The translations under genes were made by a program, and so were the position numbers. Shown one piece after another: positions 13,279 to 23,056 of a DNA stretch of 64,000 nucleotides. A model generated the notes under the pieces. That model ran no database searches. It was given only the letters and a program-made list of their open reading frames with translations, and was not told the DNA's origin. The stretch covers positions 8,014 to 72,013 of the forward strand of contig CAZXJI010000018.1 of assembly GCA_964640955.1 (NCBI GenBank), in the 5' to 3' direction. The stretch's first letter is position 1. Every line of letters begins with the position of its first letter. The stretch comes from CAXXOK01 sp964640955. Its GTDB lineage: Bacteria; Bacillota; Clostridia; Christensenellales; Aristaeellaceae.

Positions 13279-15831
13279 TTAGCGATAGGGCGTATCCTCC
13301 ATGGGCAGCCGGGTGCGCAGCTTCCCGTCCACGCGCATCACGGCGTGCGCCGCCGCGGGCGCGGTGGGGATGGTGGCGATCTCCCCGATGCCCTTGGCCC
13401 CGAAGGCGAACTGGTCCTCCGTACCTTTGGCGATCAGGTGCACCTCGATGGGCGGGGCCTCGGTGGCGCGCCACAGGCCGAGCTTGCCGTAGTTAAGCGT
13501 GGGGTAGCCGCCTTCCATGGGGAAATCCTCGGTAAAGGCGTAGCCCAGGCCCATCACCACGCCGCCTTCCACCTGGCCTTCGCAGCTCTTGGGGTTCACC
13601 ACGTGCCCCACGTCGTGGGCGGCCACCACGCGCTGAACGCGCTTGTGCTCGTCCAGAATGACCACCTGGGCGGCGTAACCGTAGGCCACGTGGCTCACGG
13701 GGTTGGGCTTGGGGCTGCCCATGGGGTCGGTGGGCGAGGTGAACTCGGCGTAAAAGCGGCGGCCCTCCAGCGCGGAAAGCGATCCGGCCTCCCTGAGTGC
13801 CTCCATGAACAAGAGCGACGCGCGCCGCGCCGCCTCGCCGGTGAACAGGGTCTGGCGACTGGCGGTGGAGGTACCGGTATTCGGCGTATGGGCGGTATCG
13901 GGCACGTCGCGGACGATCATGCTGGGGGGAAAGCCCGTGGTCTGGCAGACCATCTGCACGCACACGGTACCGATGCCCTGCCCCATGCACGCCGCGGAGG
14001 TGACCACGTGCACCTTGCCGTCCTTCACCTCGACGGCCACGCGGCCGTAGTCCGGCACGCCCACGCCCAGGCCGGAGTTTTTCATGGCGCCCGCGATGCC
14101 CGCGTAAGGGCTGCTTTCGTAGGCTTCCTTCACGGCTTCCAGGCATTCGGCGTAAGCCGTCTCCTTGGAGGCGATCTGCCCGTTGGGCAGCACCTCGCCG
14201 GGGCGGATGGCGTTTTTGTAACGGATTTCCCAGGGGGAGATGCCCACCTGCTCGGCCAGGAGGTTTAAGTTCTGCTCGGCCGCGAAGCAGCTCTGCGGTA
14301 CGCCGAAGCCGCGGAACGCGCCGCCGGGGATGTTGTCGGTGTATACGTTCAGGCCCTCGATATCCACGTTCTGGTAGTGATAGGGGCCGCCCGCGTGCGT
14401 GCAGGCGCGCTGGATGACCGGCGTGCCCAGCGACGCGTACGCGCCGCAGTCGGCCACCAGCACGGCCTTCATGGCGGTCAGGTTGCCATCCTTATCGCAG
14501 GCGGTGGTCATGTCGATTTCCATGGCGTGGCGCTTGACGTGGCAGTTGAGGCTTTCCTGCCGGGAAAAGCGCACCTTCACCGGCAGACCCGTGGCCCAAG
14601 CCATGAGCGCCGCGTGGTGCTGCACGCTCATGTCCTCCTTGCCGCCGAAGCCGCCGCCCACCAGCGCGGAAACGGAGCGCACCTTTTCCGGCGGTAGTTT
14701 GAGCATACGGGCGATTTCCTTCTGCTCGTCGTACACGGACTGCGACCCCGTATGCAGGATCAGCCCGCCTTCCCCGTCCGGTTCGGCCACGGCGCACTCC
14801 GGCTCCATAAAGGCGTGATCGGTCATGGGGGTGGAATAATGCCGGGTCACCACGTAGGCGGCCTGGGCGATGGCCCCGTCCGGATCGCCGCGGTGCAGGT
14901 GCTGGCGGGTCAGCAGGTTGCCGTTCTCGTGCAGCTTGGGCGCGCCCTCGGCCAGGCCCTCCGCGGGGCAGGTGACGGGGGTGAGCGGCTCGTATTCCAC
15001 GTCGATCAGCGCAAGCGCCTCGTCCAGCGTTTCCTTGTGCCGGGTCGCGACCAGCGCGATGGCGTCGCCGATATAGCGGGTGATATCCCCCTCGGCGATC
15101 ATCACGTCCCAGTCCTGAATCAGGTGCCCGGTCTTGTTGAAGGGCACGTCCCCGGCGGTCAGCACGCGCACGACGTCCGGGTGCCGTTCGGCGCGGGAGA
15201 TGTCTATTTTCAGCACGCGCGCGCGCGGGTATTGGCTGCGCAGGGCCTTGGCGTAGATCATCCCCGGCAGCATGATATCGTCGGCGAACATGCCGGTGCC
15301 CAGCACCTTTTCCTCTGCGTCGATGCGGTGGAAGTCGCGCCCCAGAAGCCCGTCGTCCCGCGCGGGCGGCACGGCGCGGTTCTCGCGCAAGAAGTCCGCC
15401 GCCGCGAGGATCGCGTTCTCGATCTTCTGGTAGCCCGTGCAGCGGCAGATGTTGCCGCGGATGGCCTTTTTCACGTCCGCGCGCGTCGGGGTAAGGTTTT
15501 GGTCCAGCAGCGCCTTGGCGGAGATCACCATGCCGGGGATGCAAAAGCCGCACTGCACCGCGCCGGCCTCGGTGAAGCAATAAGCGTACACGTCCCTTTC
15601 GCGCGGGGAAAGTCCTTCGACGGTGACGATCGTCTTCTGGTCGGCCTTGGCGGTGGTCAGCATGCAGGCGCGGCGTTTCTGCCCGTTCAAAAGCAGGGTG
15701 CACGCGCCGCAGGCGCCTTCGCCGCAGCCGTTTTTGACCGACGTCAGCCGGAGCTCGTCGCGAAGGTAGTCGATCAGCGGCATGTCCCTGTCGGTCTCGG
15801 CGGGCCGGCCGTTGACGGTAAAGCGATACAC
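13279..15831 (-). CDS. xdhD: selenium-dependent-type xanthine dehydrogenase, fused 2Fe-2S and molybdopterin subunits
   Basis: An 850-residue molybdenum hydroxylase. The N-terminal 2Fe-2S domain has CGEGACGACTLLLNG, then the second cluster helix bundle with QCGFCIPGM and CRCTGYQKIEN; the rest is the large molybdopterin domain (GTGMFADDI, ALVGGGFGGKED). There is no FAD domain, so electrons probably leave through a partner such as YgfK. This architecture matches XdhD and the selenium-dependent xanthine dehydrogenases. The start is GTG 15831 with GGGAGG eight bases upstream; the longer frame to 15927 overlaps ygfK. Whether the cofactor carries labile selenium cannot be read from sequence. Confidence 0.92.
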   Translation of the reverse strand: MYRFTVNGRPAETDRDMPLIDYLRDELRLTSVKNGCGEGACGACTLLLNGQKRRACMLTTAKADQKTIVTVEGLSPRERDVYAYCFTEAGAVQCGFCIPGMVISAKALLDQNLTPTRADVKKAIRGNICRCTGYQKIENAILAAADFLRENRAVPPARDDGLLGRDFHRIDAEEKVLGTGMFADDIMLPGMIYAKALRSQYPRARVLKIDISRAERHPDVVRVLTAGDVPFNKTGHLIQDWDVMIAEGDITRYIGDAIALVATRHKETLDEALALIDVEYEPLTPVTCPAEGLAEGAPKLHENGNLLTRQHLHRGDPDGAIAQAAYVVTRHYSTPMTDHAFMEPECAVAEPDGEGGLILHTGSQSVYDEQKEIARMLKLPPEKVRSVSALVGGGFGGKEDMSVQHHAALMAWATGLPVKVRFSRQESLNCHVKRHAMEIDMTTACDKDGNLTAMKAVLVADCGAYASLGTPVIQRACTHAGGPYHYQNVDIEGLNVYTDNIPGGAFRGFGVPQSCFAAEQNLNLLAEQVGISPWEIRYKNAIRPGEVLPNGQIASKETAYAECLEAVKEAYESSPYAGIAGAMKNSGLGVGVPDYGRVAVEVKDGKVHVVTSAACMGQGIGTVCVQMVCQTTGFPPSMIVRDVPDTAHTPNTGTSTASRQTLFTGEAARRASLLFMEALREAGSLSALEGRRFYAEFTSPTDPMGSPKPNPVSHVAYGYAAQVVILDEHKRVQRVVAAHDVGHVVNPKSCEGQVEGGVVMGLGYAFTEDFPMEGGYPTLNYGKLGLWRATEAPPIEVHLIAKGTEDQFAFGAKGIGEIATIPTAPAAAHAVMRVDGKLRTRLPMEDTPYR

Positions 15832-15895
15832 GGTTTTCACCTCCCGTGGCGGATCGGCTTCCGCGTGCGGAAGCGTGGTTTCGGTGCCTGCGGCG

Positions 15896-18847
15896 TTACG
15901 CGCGCGCAAGCCAGGGCATCTGCGCAAGCGTCGCCCGCATCAGTGCGGCCGCGTCCTTGGGCAGCGCGGGGTCGGAAAGGTCGGCGGTCAGCTCGCGGCC
16001 GTCCAGACGGATCAGCGCCCTGCCGCCGTCAAGCATCGCCCAGCCGGGGTTTTCGCTTTGGCGGAAGTCCGCCTCGCTCGCAAAAAACGTCAACTTGTCC
16101 CGGTAGGGAAGGCTTTCGTAGGGGCAGAAGGTGCCGCAGTTGCCGCATTCGTTGCAGCGGCCGTCGATGTGCACGATCTGCGGCCGGCCGTCGAGCCACA
16201 CCGTTTCGTTGGCGCGGTTGGGGCACACGTCCACGCAGTTGAGGCACACCTTGTCGCAGCCCATGCAGCGTGCAAACTCGTTTTCCGGCGCGCCGGCGGC
16301 CTTGCACTCTCCGCGGCGGGCGAGCAGCTCGCAGGCGGAGGTTTCGCAGTGACGGGCCTCCGCCTGCAGCCCCAGAATATCCTCGGCGGTCGCCTGCGCG
16401 TCCGCGATGGCTTCCACCACCGTGGCCGGGCCGCGCAGCGCGTCGCCCAGCACGTAGATGCGCTCGCTCTGCTTGCGCGCCGTGGCACGGCCGCCGGCGG
16501 TCAGCTGCACGCCGTTTTCCAACAGCTGCGCCGCGTCCGGCTTTTCGCCCACGGCGGTGATCAGCGCGTCGCAGGGGAGTTCAAGGGTTTCGCCGGTCGC
16601 CTCGGGCCGACGGCGGCCGCTCTCGTCCGCCTCGCCCAGCCGCATGGCGTTGCACATAAGCTTGCCTTCCGAAAGCGACACGGGCGACAGCAGCGTTTTG
16701 AACGCGATGCCCTCCGAAAGCGCCAGCTTCAGTTCCTCTTCGTCGGCGGGCATCTCCCGCTCGGTGCGGCGGTAGACGACCGTCACGCTCTCCACCCCCG
16801 GCACGCGTTTGGCCGCGCGCGCCGCGTCCATGGCGGTGTTGCCCGCCCCCGCGACGATCACGTGCCGGCCGATCTCCAGCGTATCGGGGTAGTTCTTCGC
16901 CTGTTCCAGAAACGCGATCGCGTTTTTCTCGCCGGGAATGCCGAGCTTCCCGCGCTCCTGCGCGCCCACGCAGAGCGCCACGTGCGTAAAGCCGTTTTCC
17001 AGAAGCGTCTGCGCCGTTTCCGCGCGCGTGTTGCGCACGATCTTCACGCCCAGCTGCCTGAGCATCGCGGCGTCGCGGTCGATGGCCTCGCAGGGGATGC
17101 GGAAGGCGGGTATCGCGTAGCGCACCACGCCGCCCAACGCGTCCCGCGCCTCGAAAAGGGTCACCTTCGCGCCCGCGCGCGCCAGAAAGAACGCCACGGC
17201 CATGCCCGCGGGGCCGCCGCCGACCACCGCCACGCGCTCCGGGCGGTCGCCCTCGGGCGCGAGCGCGTCCAGATAGGGTTCATACCCCTTCTCGGCCGCC
17301 AGCAGCTTTACCTCGCGAATATGGAGGGATTCGTCGTACTGGTTGCGGATGCAGCCGTCCATGCAGCGGTGGCTGCAAATGCTCCCCGTAATGGAGGGCA
17401 GCGCGTTTTTGTCGCAGATCACGGCGAGCGCCTCCGTATAGCGCCCCTGCGCGGCCAGCTCCATATAGGCGGAGATGTCCTGATGGATGGGGCAGGCGTC
17501 CGAGCAGGGCGCCAGCGAGCAGTCCAAAAGCGGCACCTTGCGGTCGTTCTTGTGCGGATAGGCGGGCCTGAGCGGCCGGCGGTAGCGCGGATCGGTCAGG
17601 CTTTTTTCGGCCAGCGCCGAGAGCTTTTCCATGTTCACGTCCGCAAAGGGCCGGTAGGGCCCGGCCGCCAGCTCCCGCGCCATGGGCGGCAGGCGGTTGT
17701 AGCCGCCGGGCTTTAAGAGCGTGGTGGCCAGCGTGATGGGCCATACGCCGGTTTCGAACAGCTCGGCGATGTTCTGCCGGTCGGCGCCGCCGGAGAAGCT
17801 CACGCGCAGCTTGCCTTCAAACGCCCTCTCCAGCGTCTCCGCCAGGTGGATGGTCAAAGGCCAGAGCGCCTTGCCGCTCATGTACATTTCCGTACCCGGC
17901 AGCTCGCCCCGCGTGATTTCCACCGGGAAGGTATTGCTCAGTTTGAGCCCGAAGGCGACGCCCTGCGACTGCGCCAGCGACGAAAGCCTTACGAACATCG
18001 GCACGGCGTCCGCAAATTGCAGATCGTCCTTAAAATGATGATCGTCGAAAGCCACGTCCCCGTAACCGAGCTGATCCAGCGTCTTGCGGGCGAAACCGTA
18101 GCCCAGCAGCGTTGGGTTGCACTTGACGAAGGTGTGCAGGTGTTTTTCACGGATCAGGTAGGTGGCGATGCGCTCGATTTCCGCCGGGGGGCAGCCGTGC
18201 AGGGTGGAAAGCGTGATGCTTTTGCACACATGCGGATCGAAGGCGTCCACGTCGGCGACGGTCAGGCCGTCGAAATCGGCCAAATGTGCCTTGGCCCACG
18301 CGGTGCATTCCCGCCACACGGGCGTCTCGCGCGCGTCCTTCAGGCCCTCGATGAAGCGGTCGAGCTTCTCGGTGCGGATGCCGGCCAGGTCGTACCCCAC
18401 GCTCATGTTGAACACGAAGCCGTCCCGCGCGCCCAGCCCGAAGGCGGCGCTGATCAGCTTTAAGGCGAACCAGGCCTTGACGTACTCGTCGAAGGCCTCC
18501 GGCACGGTCAGCTCCGTGCTCCACTCCACGTTGTAGCCCTCGGCCGCCGCGAGGATGCAGGGCTTGGACACGGGCAGATCCTCCCCGTCCAGCTTCTGCA
18601 CGGTTTTCAGCTCCATAAAGCGCGCCCCGCCCGCGTAGGCGGCAATCAGGTTCTGCGTCAGCTGGGTATGCGGCCCCGCCGCGGGTCCGAAGGGCGTTTC
18701 CGGCCGCTCGCCGAACAGATCGAGGCGCTTGTCGCCCTCGTGCCGGTACGGTGAACGCACGCCCAGCACCGAACCGTCGCGGCGGTAATCGGTCAGGACC
18801 TGTTCCATCAGCTCCGAAAAGGGGATGGGGCGCATACGGTCGCTCAT
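15896..18847 (-). CDS. ygfK: YgfK, putative selenate reductase-type iron-sulfur flavoprotein
   Basis: A 983-residue multidomain protein. The N-terminal half resembles a dihydroorotate-dehydrogenase-like TIM barrel; a cysteine-rich linker (CSLAPCSDACPIHQDIS, then CSHRCMDGCIR) precedes a GltD-like FAD/NAD(P) domain with VVGGGPAGMAVAFFLARAG. Near the C-terminus are two ferredoxin-like cysteine groups (CMGCDKVCLNCVDVCP and CNECGNCGTFCP). It probably moves electrons between NAD(P)H, flavins and the adjacent molybdoenzyme. The historic selenate reductase label is not proof of substrate. The start is ATG 18847 (MSDRMRPIPF). It belongs to the set genetically linked to anaerobic urate use in gut bacteria. 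Confidence 0.93.
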   Translation of the reverse strand: MSDRMRPIPFSELMEQVLTDYRRDGSVLGVRSPYRHEGDKRLDLFGERPETPFGPAAGPHTQLTQNLIAAYAGGARFMELKTVQKLDGEDLPVSKPCILAAAEGYNVEWSTELTVPEAFDEYVKAWFALKLISAAFGLGARDGFVFNMSVGYDLAGIRTEKLDRFIEGLKDARETPVWRECTAWAKAHLADFDGLTVADVDAFDPHVCKSITLSTLHGCPPAEIERIATYLIREKHLHTFVKCNPTLLGYGFARKTLDQLGYGDVAFDDHHFKDDLQFADAVPMFVRLSSLAQSQGVAFGLKLSNTFPVEITRGELPGTEMYMSGKALWPLTIHLAETLERAFEGKLRVSFSGGADRQNIAELFETGVWPITLATTLLKPGGYNRLPPMARELAAGPYRPFADVNMEKLSALAEKSLTDPRYRRPLRPAYPHKNDRKVPLLDCSLAPCSDACPIHQDISAYMELAAQGRYTEALAVICDKNALPSITGSICSHRCMDGCIRNQYDESLHIREVKLLAAEKGYEPYLDALAPEGDRPERVAVVGGGPAGMAVAFFLARAGAKVTLFEARDALGGVVRYAIPAFRIPCEAIDRDAAMLRQLGVKIVRNTRAETAQTLLENGFTHVALCVGAQERGKLGIPGEKNAIAFLEQAKNYPDTLEIGRHVIVAGAGNTAMDAARAAKRVPGVESVTVVYRRTEREMPADEEELKLALSEGIAFKTLLSPVSLSEGKLMCNAMRLGEADESGRRRPEATGETLELPCDALITAVGEKPDAAQLLENGVQLTAGGRATARKQSERIYVLGDALRGPATVVEAIADAQATAEDILGLQAEARHCETSACELLARRGECKAAGAPENEFARCMGCDKVCLNCVDVCPNRANETVWLDGRPQIVHIDGRCNECGNCGTFCPYESLPYRDKLTFFASEADFRQSENPGWAMLDGGRALIRLDGRELTADLSDPALPKDAAALMRATLAQMPWLARA

Positions 18848-18903
18848 GAAAAATCGCTCCTTCGTCGCGTGTTCAAAAAGGGAGGCGTGCCGCAAACTCC
18901 CCG

Positions 18904-20238
18904 TCAGCGGCCGTTGATCCGGCTCCACAGCTCGCTCGCGGTGTCCCGGCAATGGGCGAGCACGGCCTGCTTGTCCACTTCGGTCAGCACCCGGTCCTTC
19001 ATTTTCAGCTCGCCGTTGATAACGGTATGGATCACGCTTTTGCCGCTCATGCCGAACAGCACGTGCCCCGCGTAATTCTCCGCGGTCATGGGCGTGAGCG
19101 GCGTGTAGTCCAGCGCGATCACGTCCGCCGCCGCCCCGGGCTTCAAAACGCCCAGCGGCCTGCCAAACGCCCTGCTCGCGAGCTTCGCGTTGTTCTCAAA
19201 GAGCATCTGCGGGGCCTCCGCCCACGCCACGGTCGCGTCGTGCAGGTGGTGCTGGTGCAAAAGCTTGGCCACCTTGAGGCTTTCGAGCATATCGTTGGTG
19301 TAGCCGTCGGTGCCCAGGCCCACCAGAACGCCCTCGTGCATCATGCGGAGGGTCGGCGGGCAGCCGATGGCGTTGCCCATGTTGCTCTCCGGGTTGTGCG
19401 CGACGTTCGTGCGGGTCTCCCTGAGCAGGTCGATCTCCGCCTCGTCCACGTGCGTGCAGTGCCCGCAGATCGTGTTCTCGCCCAGAATATCAAAGTCGTA
19501 GAGGCGGAACACCGGGCGCTTGCCGTGCTCCTGCAGGCACCGTTCCACATCCTCGATGCCCTCGGCCACGTGCACGTGGAAGCCCGCGTCCGCAGGCGCC
19601 TGGTCGCGGCAGTAGGCCAGCGTCTCGTCCGACAGGGTGAACTGCGCGTGCAGGCCGAAAAGCCCCGCCACCATGCCGGTGGTATCCGCCTGGGTGTAGC
19701 GGATGAAATCCGCGTTCTCCTTTACGCCCTCGCGCATTTTTTCGGCCCCGTCTCGGTCGCTGACCTCGTAGCACAGATCGACGCGCACGCCGTACTGGCG
19801 GGCGCTGTCCGCGATGGCGAACAGGCTTCCCTCGATCTCCCCGTAGCTGGCGTGGTGGTCGAAAATCGTGGTAACGCCGTTTTCGATGCAGTCGATCATC
19901 GTCGCGTCGGCGCTGGCGCGGGTGTCCTGGATCAGCAGGTGCCGGTCGAGCGTCCACCACAGGCCGTCCAGAATATCCAGAAAGCCTCTGGGGTTATAGT
20001 CGCGCAGGCTCATGCCGCGGGCGAACGCGGAGTAGATGTGCTCGTGCGCGTTGATCAGTCCCGGCATAATCACGCCGCCGCGGGCGTCCACGAAAGCCGC
20101 GTTGGGGTAGGTGCCTTTCATCATCGCGGTGTCGCCGACGTCCACGATGGCGTTCCCCTCCATCACCACGCAGCCGTCCCTGAGGAAGGGATTATCGGCG
20201 TCCCGGGTAATTACGCGTCCGTTGCCCATAAGCAGCAT
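18904..20238 (-). CDS. ssnA: SsnA-family putative aminohydrolase
   Basis: A 444-residue metal-dependent amidohydrolase. The metal site begins with PGLINAHEHIY, followed by HVHVAEG, GHCTHVDE and a LGTDGYTND block, matching the SsnA branch of the chlorohydrolase/guanine deaminase superfamily. It should deaminate or hydrolyse a purine-derived ring or its opened product; the exact substrate is unproven. It lies between mocA (6-base gap) and ygfK in the operon, the same neighbours as in enterobacterial and clostridial purine clusters. Confidence 0.92.
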   Translation of the reverse strand: MLLMGNGRVITRDADNPFLRDGCVVMEGNAIVDVGDTAMMKGTYPNAAFVDARGGVIMPGLINAHEHIYSAFARGMSLRDYNPRGFLDILDGLWWTLDRHLLIQDTRASADATMIDCIENGVTTIFDHHASYGEIEGSLFAIADSARQYGVRVDLCYEVSDRDGAEKMREGVKENADFIRYTQADTTGMVAGLFGLHAQFTLSDETLAYCRDQAPADAGFHVHVAEGIEDVERCLQEHGKRPVFRLYDFDILGENTICGHCTHVDEAEIDLLRETRTNVAHNPESNMGNAIGCPPTLRMMHEGVLVGLGTDGYTNDMLESLKVAKLLHQHHLHDATVAWAEAPQMLFENNAKLASRAFGRPLGVLKPGAAADVIALDYTPLTPMTAENYAGHVLFGMSGKSVIHTVINGELKMKDRVLTEVDKQAVLAHCRDTASELWSRINGR

Positions 20239-20244
20239 GGTCGG

Positions 20245-20829
20245 TCACTCCTTTTCCATCCGGCATTTGAGCGCTTCCAGCGCCCTGAGGGTCTCGGGGG
20301 TGTCCGCGTCGGCCAGTTCCTCGGCGAAGGCCGCCTGCACGGTGCGCACCCTGTCCGGGTGCCGCCGGATCACCGATACGCCCGCCTCTCCTTCGGCCAG
20401 CGTCGACAGCTCTCCGTAAAACGCGCGCGGGAAGATGGCGGGGTTCCCCTCGCGCGTCCCGAAGGCCGCGCGCACGATGGAATCCGGATGGGCGCGGTAT
20501 TCGGCCACCACCTTTTCGATGGTCCCCCGGGTCAAAAGCGGCTGGTCCCCCACGCAGAACAGGCAGCCCTCGGTATGGGGCAGGGCCGCGAGGCCCAGGC
20601 GGATGGTATCGCGCACCTCGGGCAGCCTGTGCAGAAGGCAGCGGCAGCCCTTCGCCTGCGCCAGGTCGCGCACGGCCTCGCTGCGGGTGACGACGACGGA
20701 GGAAAGCCCCTTGGGCAGCGCGTCCAGAAGCCACGAAAGCAGCGGTTTTCCGCAAAAGTCGGTCATCAGTTTGTTGGTGCCGAAACGCACGCTCTCCCCG
20801 GAGGCCAGTACCACACAGCCAACGCTCAT
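20245..20829 (-). CDS. mocA: MocA-like molybdenum cofactor nucleotidyltransferase
   Basis: A 194-residue nucleotidyltransferase of the MobA/MocA fold. The N-terminal loop LASGESVRFGTNKLM is a variant of the LAAGxSxRMGxxKL signature that binds NTP; CVGDQPLL supplies the metal-binding Asp region and REGNPAIFP is the third family block. MocA adds CMP to molybdopterin to make the cytosine dinucleotide used by xanthine-dehydrogenase-family enzymes, which fits the two such enzymes in this operon. The start is ATG 20829 with GGGGGAGG upstream. Confidence 0.88.
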   Translation of the reverse strand: MSVGCVVLASGESVRFGTNKLMTDFCGKPLLSWLLDALPKGLSSVVVTRSEAVRDLAQAKGCRCLLHRLPEVRDTIRLGLAALPHTEGCLFCVGDQPLLTRGTIEKVVAEYRAHPDSIVRAAFGTREGNPAIFPRAFYGELSTLAEGEAGVSVIRRHPDRVRTVQAAFAEELADADTPETLRALEALKCRMEKE

Positions 20830-20860
20830 CGGTTCCTCCCCCTTTCCGGGGTCGTTTTAT

Positions 20861-21799
20861 TCAGCGAATCAGGGTGCCGGTTTTTCCGTGCACGCCGTCG
20901 CGTGCCTTATGCAGTTCCGTAATCAGCGCCGTGCGGCCTTCCTTGCCGCGCACGAAGGCCACGGCGGCCTGTACCTTAGGTTTCATGGAGCCCTCGGCAA
21001 ACTCGCCCGCGTCCAGGTAGCGCTGGGCTTCGGGCCAGGGCAGGTCGCTCAACCATTGCTGGTCGGGCTTGCCGAAATGAATGGCTACCTTTTCCACCGC
21101 CGTGAGGATGATCAAGGTATCGGCGTCCAGCGTATCCGCCATCAGCGCGCTGGCCAGATCCTTGTCGATCACCGCGCCGATGCCGCTCAGGTGATGCCCG
21201 TGCGCCACCACGGGGATGCCCCCGCCGCCGGCCGCCACCACGATCTGCCCGGCCGAAAGCAGCGCGCGCACCGTTTCGATCTCGATGATCTCCACGGGCT
21301 TGGGCGAGGCGACCACGCGGCGGTAGCCGCGCCCGGCGTCCTCCACGATCGTCCAGTCCTTTTCCTTGAGCTTCTCTTCCATTTCCTCCCGGGTCATGAA
21401 AGGGCCGATGGGCTTGGTGGGGCGGGAGAAGGCGGGGTCGTCCGGGTCGACGCGTACCTGGGTAAGGACGGTGGAAACGGCCTTGTGAATGCCGCGATCG
21501 ATCAGTTCCTCCCGAAGTGCGTTTTGCAGGTCGTAGCCGATGTAGCCCTGGCTCATCGCCACGCACACGGAAAGCGGCGCGGGGGGTTCGTTGTGGTTGT
21601 TGGCGTATTCCGCCATGGCGGTTTGAAGCATGCCCACCTGCGGGCCGTTGCCGTGGGAGAGGATAATCTCGTGCCCGTCCTCCACCAGATCCGCGATGGC
21701 TTTGGCGGTCAGCTTGACCGCCGCCATCTGCTCGGGCAGGGTTCTGCCCAGGGCGTTGCCGCCCAAAGCGATCACCAGGCGTTTGCCGGTGCGTTGCAT
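20861..21799 (-). CDS. arcC: carbamate kinase
   Basis: A 312-residue amino-acid-kinase-family enzyme that converts carbamoyl phosphate and ADP to ATP, ammonia and CO2. Motifs are VIALGGNAL, LSHGNGPQVG and VAAGGGGIPVV near residue 205, with full family length. Placed directly after the carbamoyltransferase ygeW (19-base gap), it is the likely energy-yielding step of the purine pathway. It corresponds to YqeA/ArcC in enterobacterial clusters. There is no arginine deiminase or standard ornithine carbamoyltransferase nearby, so this is not an arginine-fermentation operon. Confidence 0.96.
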   Translation of the reverse strand: MQRTGKRLVIALGGNALGRTLPEQMAAVKLTAKAIADLVEDGHEIILSHGNGPQVGMLQTAMAEYANNHNEPPAPLSVCVAMSQGYIGYDLQNALREELIDRGIHKAVSTVLTQVRVDPDDPAFSRPTKPIGPFMTREEMEEKLKEKDWTIVEDAGRGYRRVVASPKPVEIIEIETVRALLSAGQIVVAAGGGGIPVVAHGHHLSGIGAVIDKDLASALMADTLDADTLIILTAVEKVAIHFGKPDQQWLSDLPWPEAQRYLDAGEFAEGSMKPKVQAAVAFVRGKEGRTALITELHKARDGVHGKTGTLIR

Positions 21800-21818
21800 A
21801 CGTTTTACTCCCGAAAAC

Positions 21819-23009
21819 TCATTCGTACAGGCGGCGTACCCGCGCGCCCATGGAGGAAAGCGTGCCGACGGGGTCCTTGACCTTGGCCAGGAAGATCATC
21901 GCGGCGATGATGTAGGGCTTGAAGGACGCCTGCAGGTAGAGCGGGTCGCGGTAGCGGTCGAACACCGTCGCGGCCACTTCGCCCTCCTTGCAGCTGATGC
22001 CGCTGATGTCCGCGGGCAGGCAGTGCAGGTAGAGGCCCTTGCCGTTCTTGGTGAGCGCCATGCGCTCCTCGGTGCATTCCCAGTCCTTATGCTGCGCGTT
22101 CTGGGCGAGCAGCTCCCTTTCCAGCGCGCGGATGCCCTCGGCGTCGCCGCGGCCGTAGAGCGCGGTACGCCGTTCCATGGCGGCAAAGCTCGCCCAGCTC
22201 TTGGGGTACACGATATCCGCGTCCCGGAAAGCCTCGTCCATGGCGTTGACGCGCGTAAAGCTGCCGCCGCTCGCGGCGGCGTTCTGGCGGGCGACCGCCT
22301 CCACCTCGGGCATGACCTCGTAGCCCTCGGGGTGCGCCAGCACCACGTCCATGCCGAACCGGGTCATCAGCCCGATGACGCCCTGCGGCACGGAAAGGGG
22401 CTTGCCGTAGCTGGGCGAGTACGCCCAGGTCATGGCGACCTTTTTGCCCTTGAGGTTTTCCACGCCGCCGAAATGGTTGACGAGGTGCAGGGTATCGGCC
22501 ATGACCTGCGTGGGGTGGTCGATGTCGCACTGCAGGTTGACCAGCGTGGGCTTTTGCGCCAGCACCCCGTCGCGGTAGCCGTCGGTCACCGCGTCCACGA
22601 CCTGATGCATGTAGGCATTGCCCTTGCCGATGTACATGTCGTCCCGGATGCCGATGACGTCCGCCATGAAGGAGATCATGTTGGCGGTCTCGCGCACGGT
22701 CTCGCCGTGGGCCACCTGGCTCTTGCCCTCGTCGAAGTCCTGCACGGCCAGGCCCAGCAGGTTGCAGGCGGAGGCGAAGCTGAACCGCGTGCGGGTGGAA
22801 TTGTCCCGGAACATGGAAATCGCCAGACCGCTGTCGAAAATCTTGGGAGAAACGTTGTTTTCACGCAGGGCGCGCAGCGCTTCGGCCACCTCGAACACGG
22901 CGCGAATCTCCGCGTCGGTCTTTTCCCACGTCAGGAAGAAGTTGCCTTCGTACATCTTGGAAAAATCGAGGGTTTTCAGGGTGGCAAGCGCCTTTTGCAA
23001 ATCGGCCAT
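21819..23009 (-). CDS. ygeW: YgeW, knotted carbamoyltransferase
   Basis: A 396-residue member of the aspartate/ornithine carbamoyltransferase superfamily. The carbamoyl-phosphate loop NSTRTRFSF, the DHPTQVMAD segment and LHCLPADI are all present. YgeW proteins are longer than OTC/ATC and have a knotted fold; their natural substrate is unknown, with work on the family pointing away from ornithine and aspartate. In this operon it would phosphorolyse a carbamoylated purine fragment to carbamoyl phosphate for ArcC. The start is ATG 23009 after an AAAGGA site; the longer open frame overlaps ygeY. Confidence 0.95.
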   Translation of the reverse strand: MADLQKALATLKTLDFSKMYEGNFFLTWEKTDAEIRAVFEVAEALRALRENNVSPKIFDSGLAISMFRDNSTRTRFSFASACNLLGLAVQDFDEGKSQVAHGETVRETANMISFMADVIGIRDDMYIGKGNAYMHQVVDAVTDGYRDGVLAQKPTLVNLQCDIDHPTQVMADTLHLVNHFGGVENLKGKKVAMTWAYSPSYGKPLSVPQGVIGLMTRFGMDVVLAHPEGYEVMPEVEAVARQNAAASGGSFTRVNAMDEAFRDADIVYPKSWASFAAMERRTALYGRGDAEGIRALERELLAQNAQHKDWECTEERMALTKNGKGLYLHCLPADISGISCKEGEVAATVFDRYRDPLYLQASFKPYIIAAMIFLAKVKDPVGTLSSMGARVRRLYE

Positions 23010-23056
23010 CGGTGGATCGTCCTTTCCGCTTTTGGAATGGGGAGCCGTACGCCCGG

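Noticed and set aside
15896..18847. YgfK as two separate genes (barrel half and GltD-like half)
   Set aside because: The frame is continuous through the linker and the fused order is normal for YgfK.
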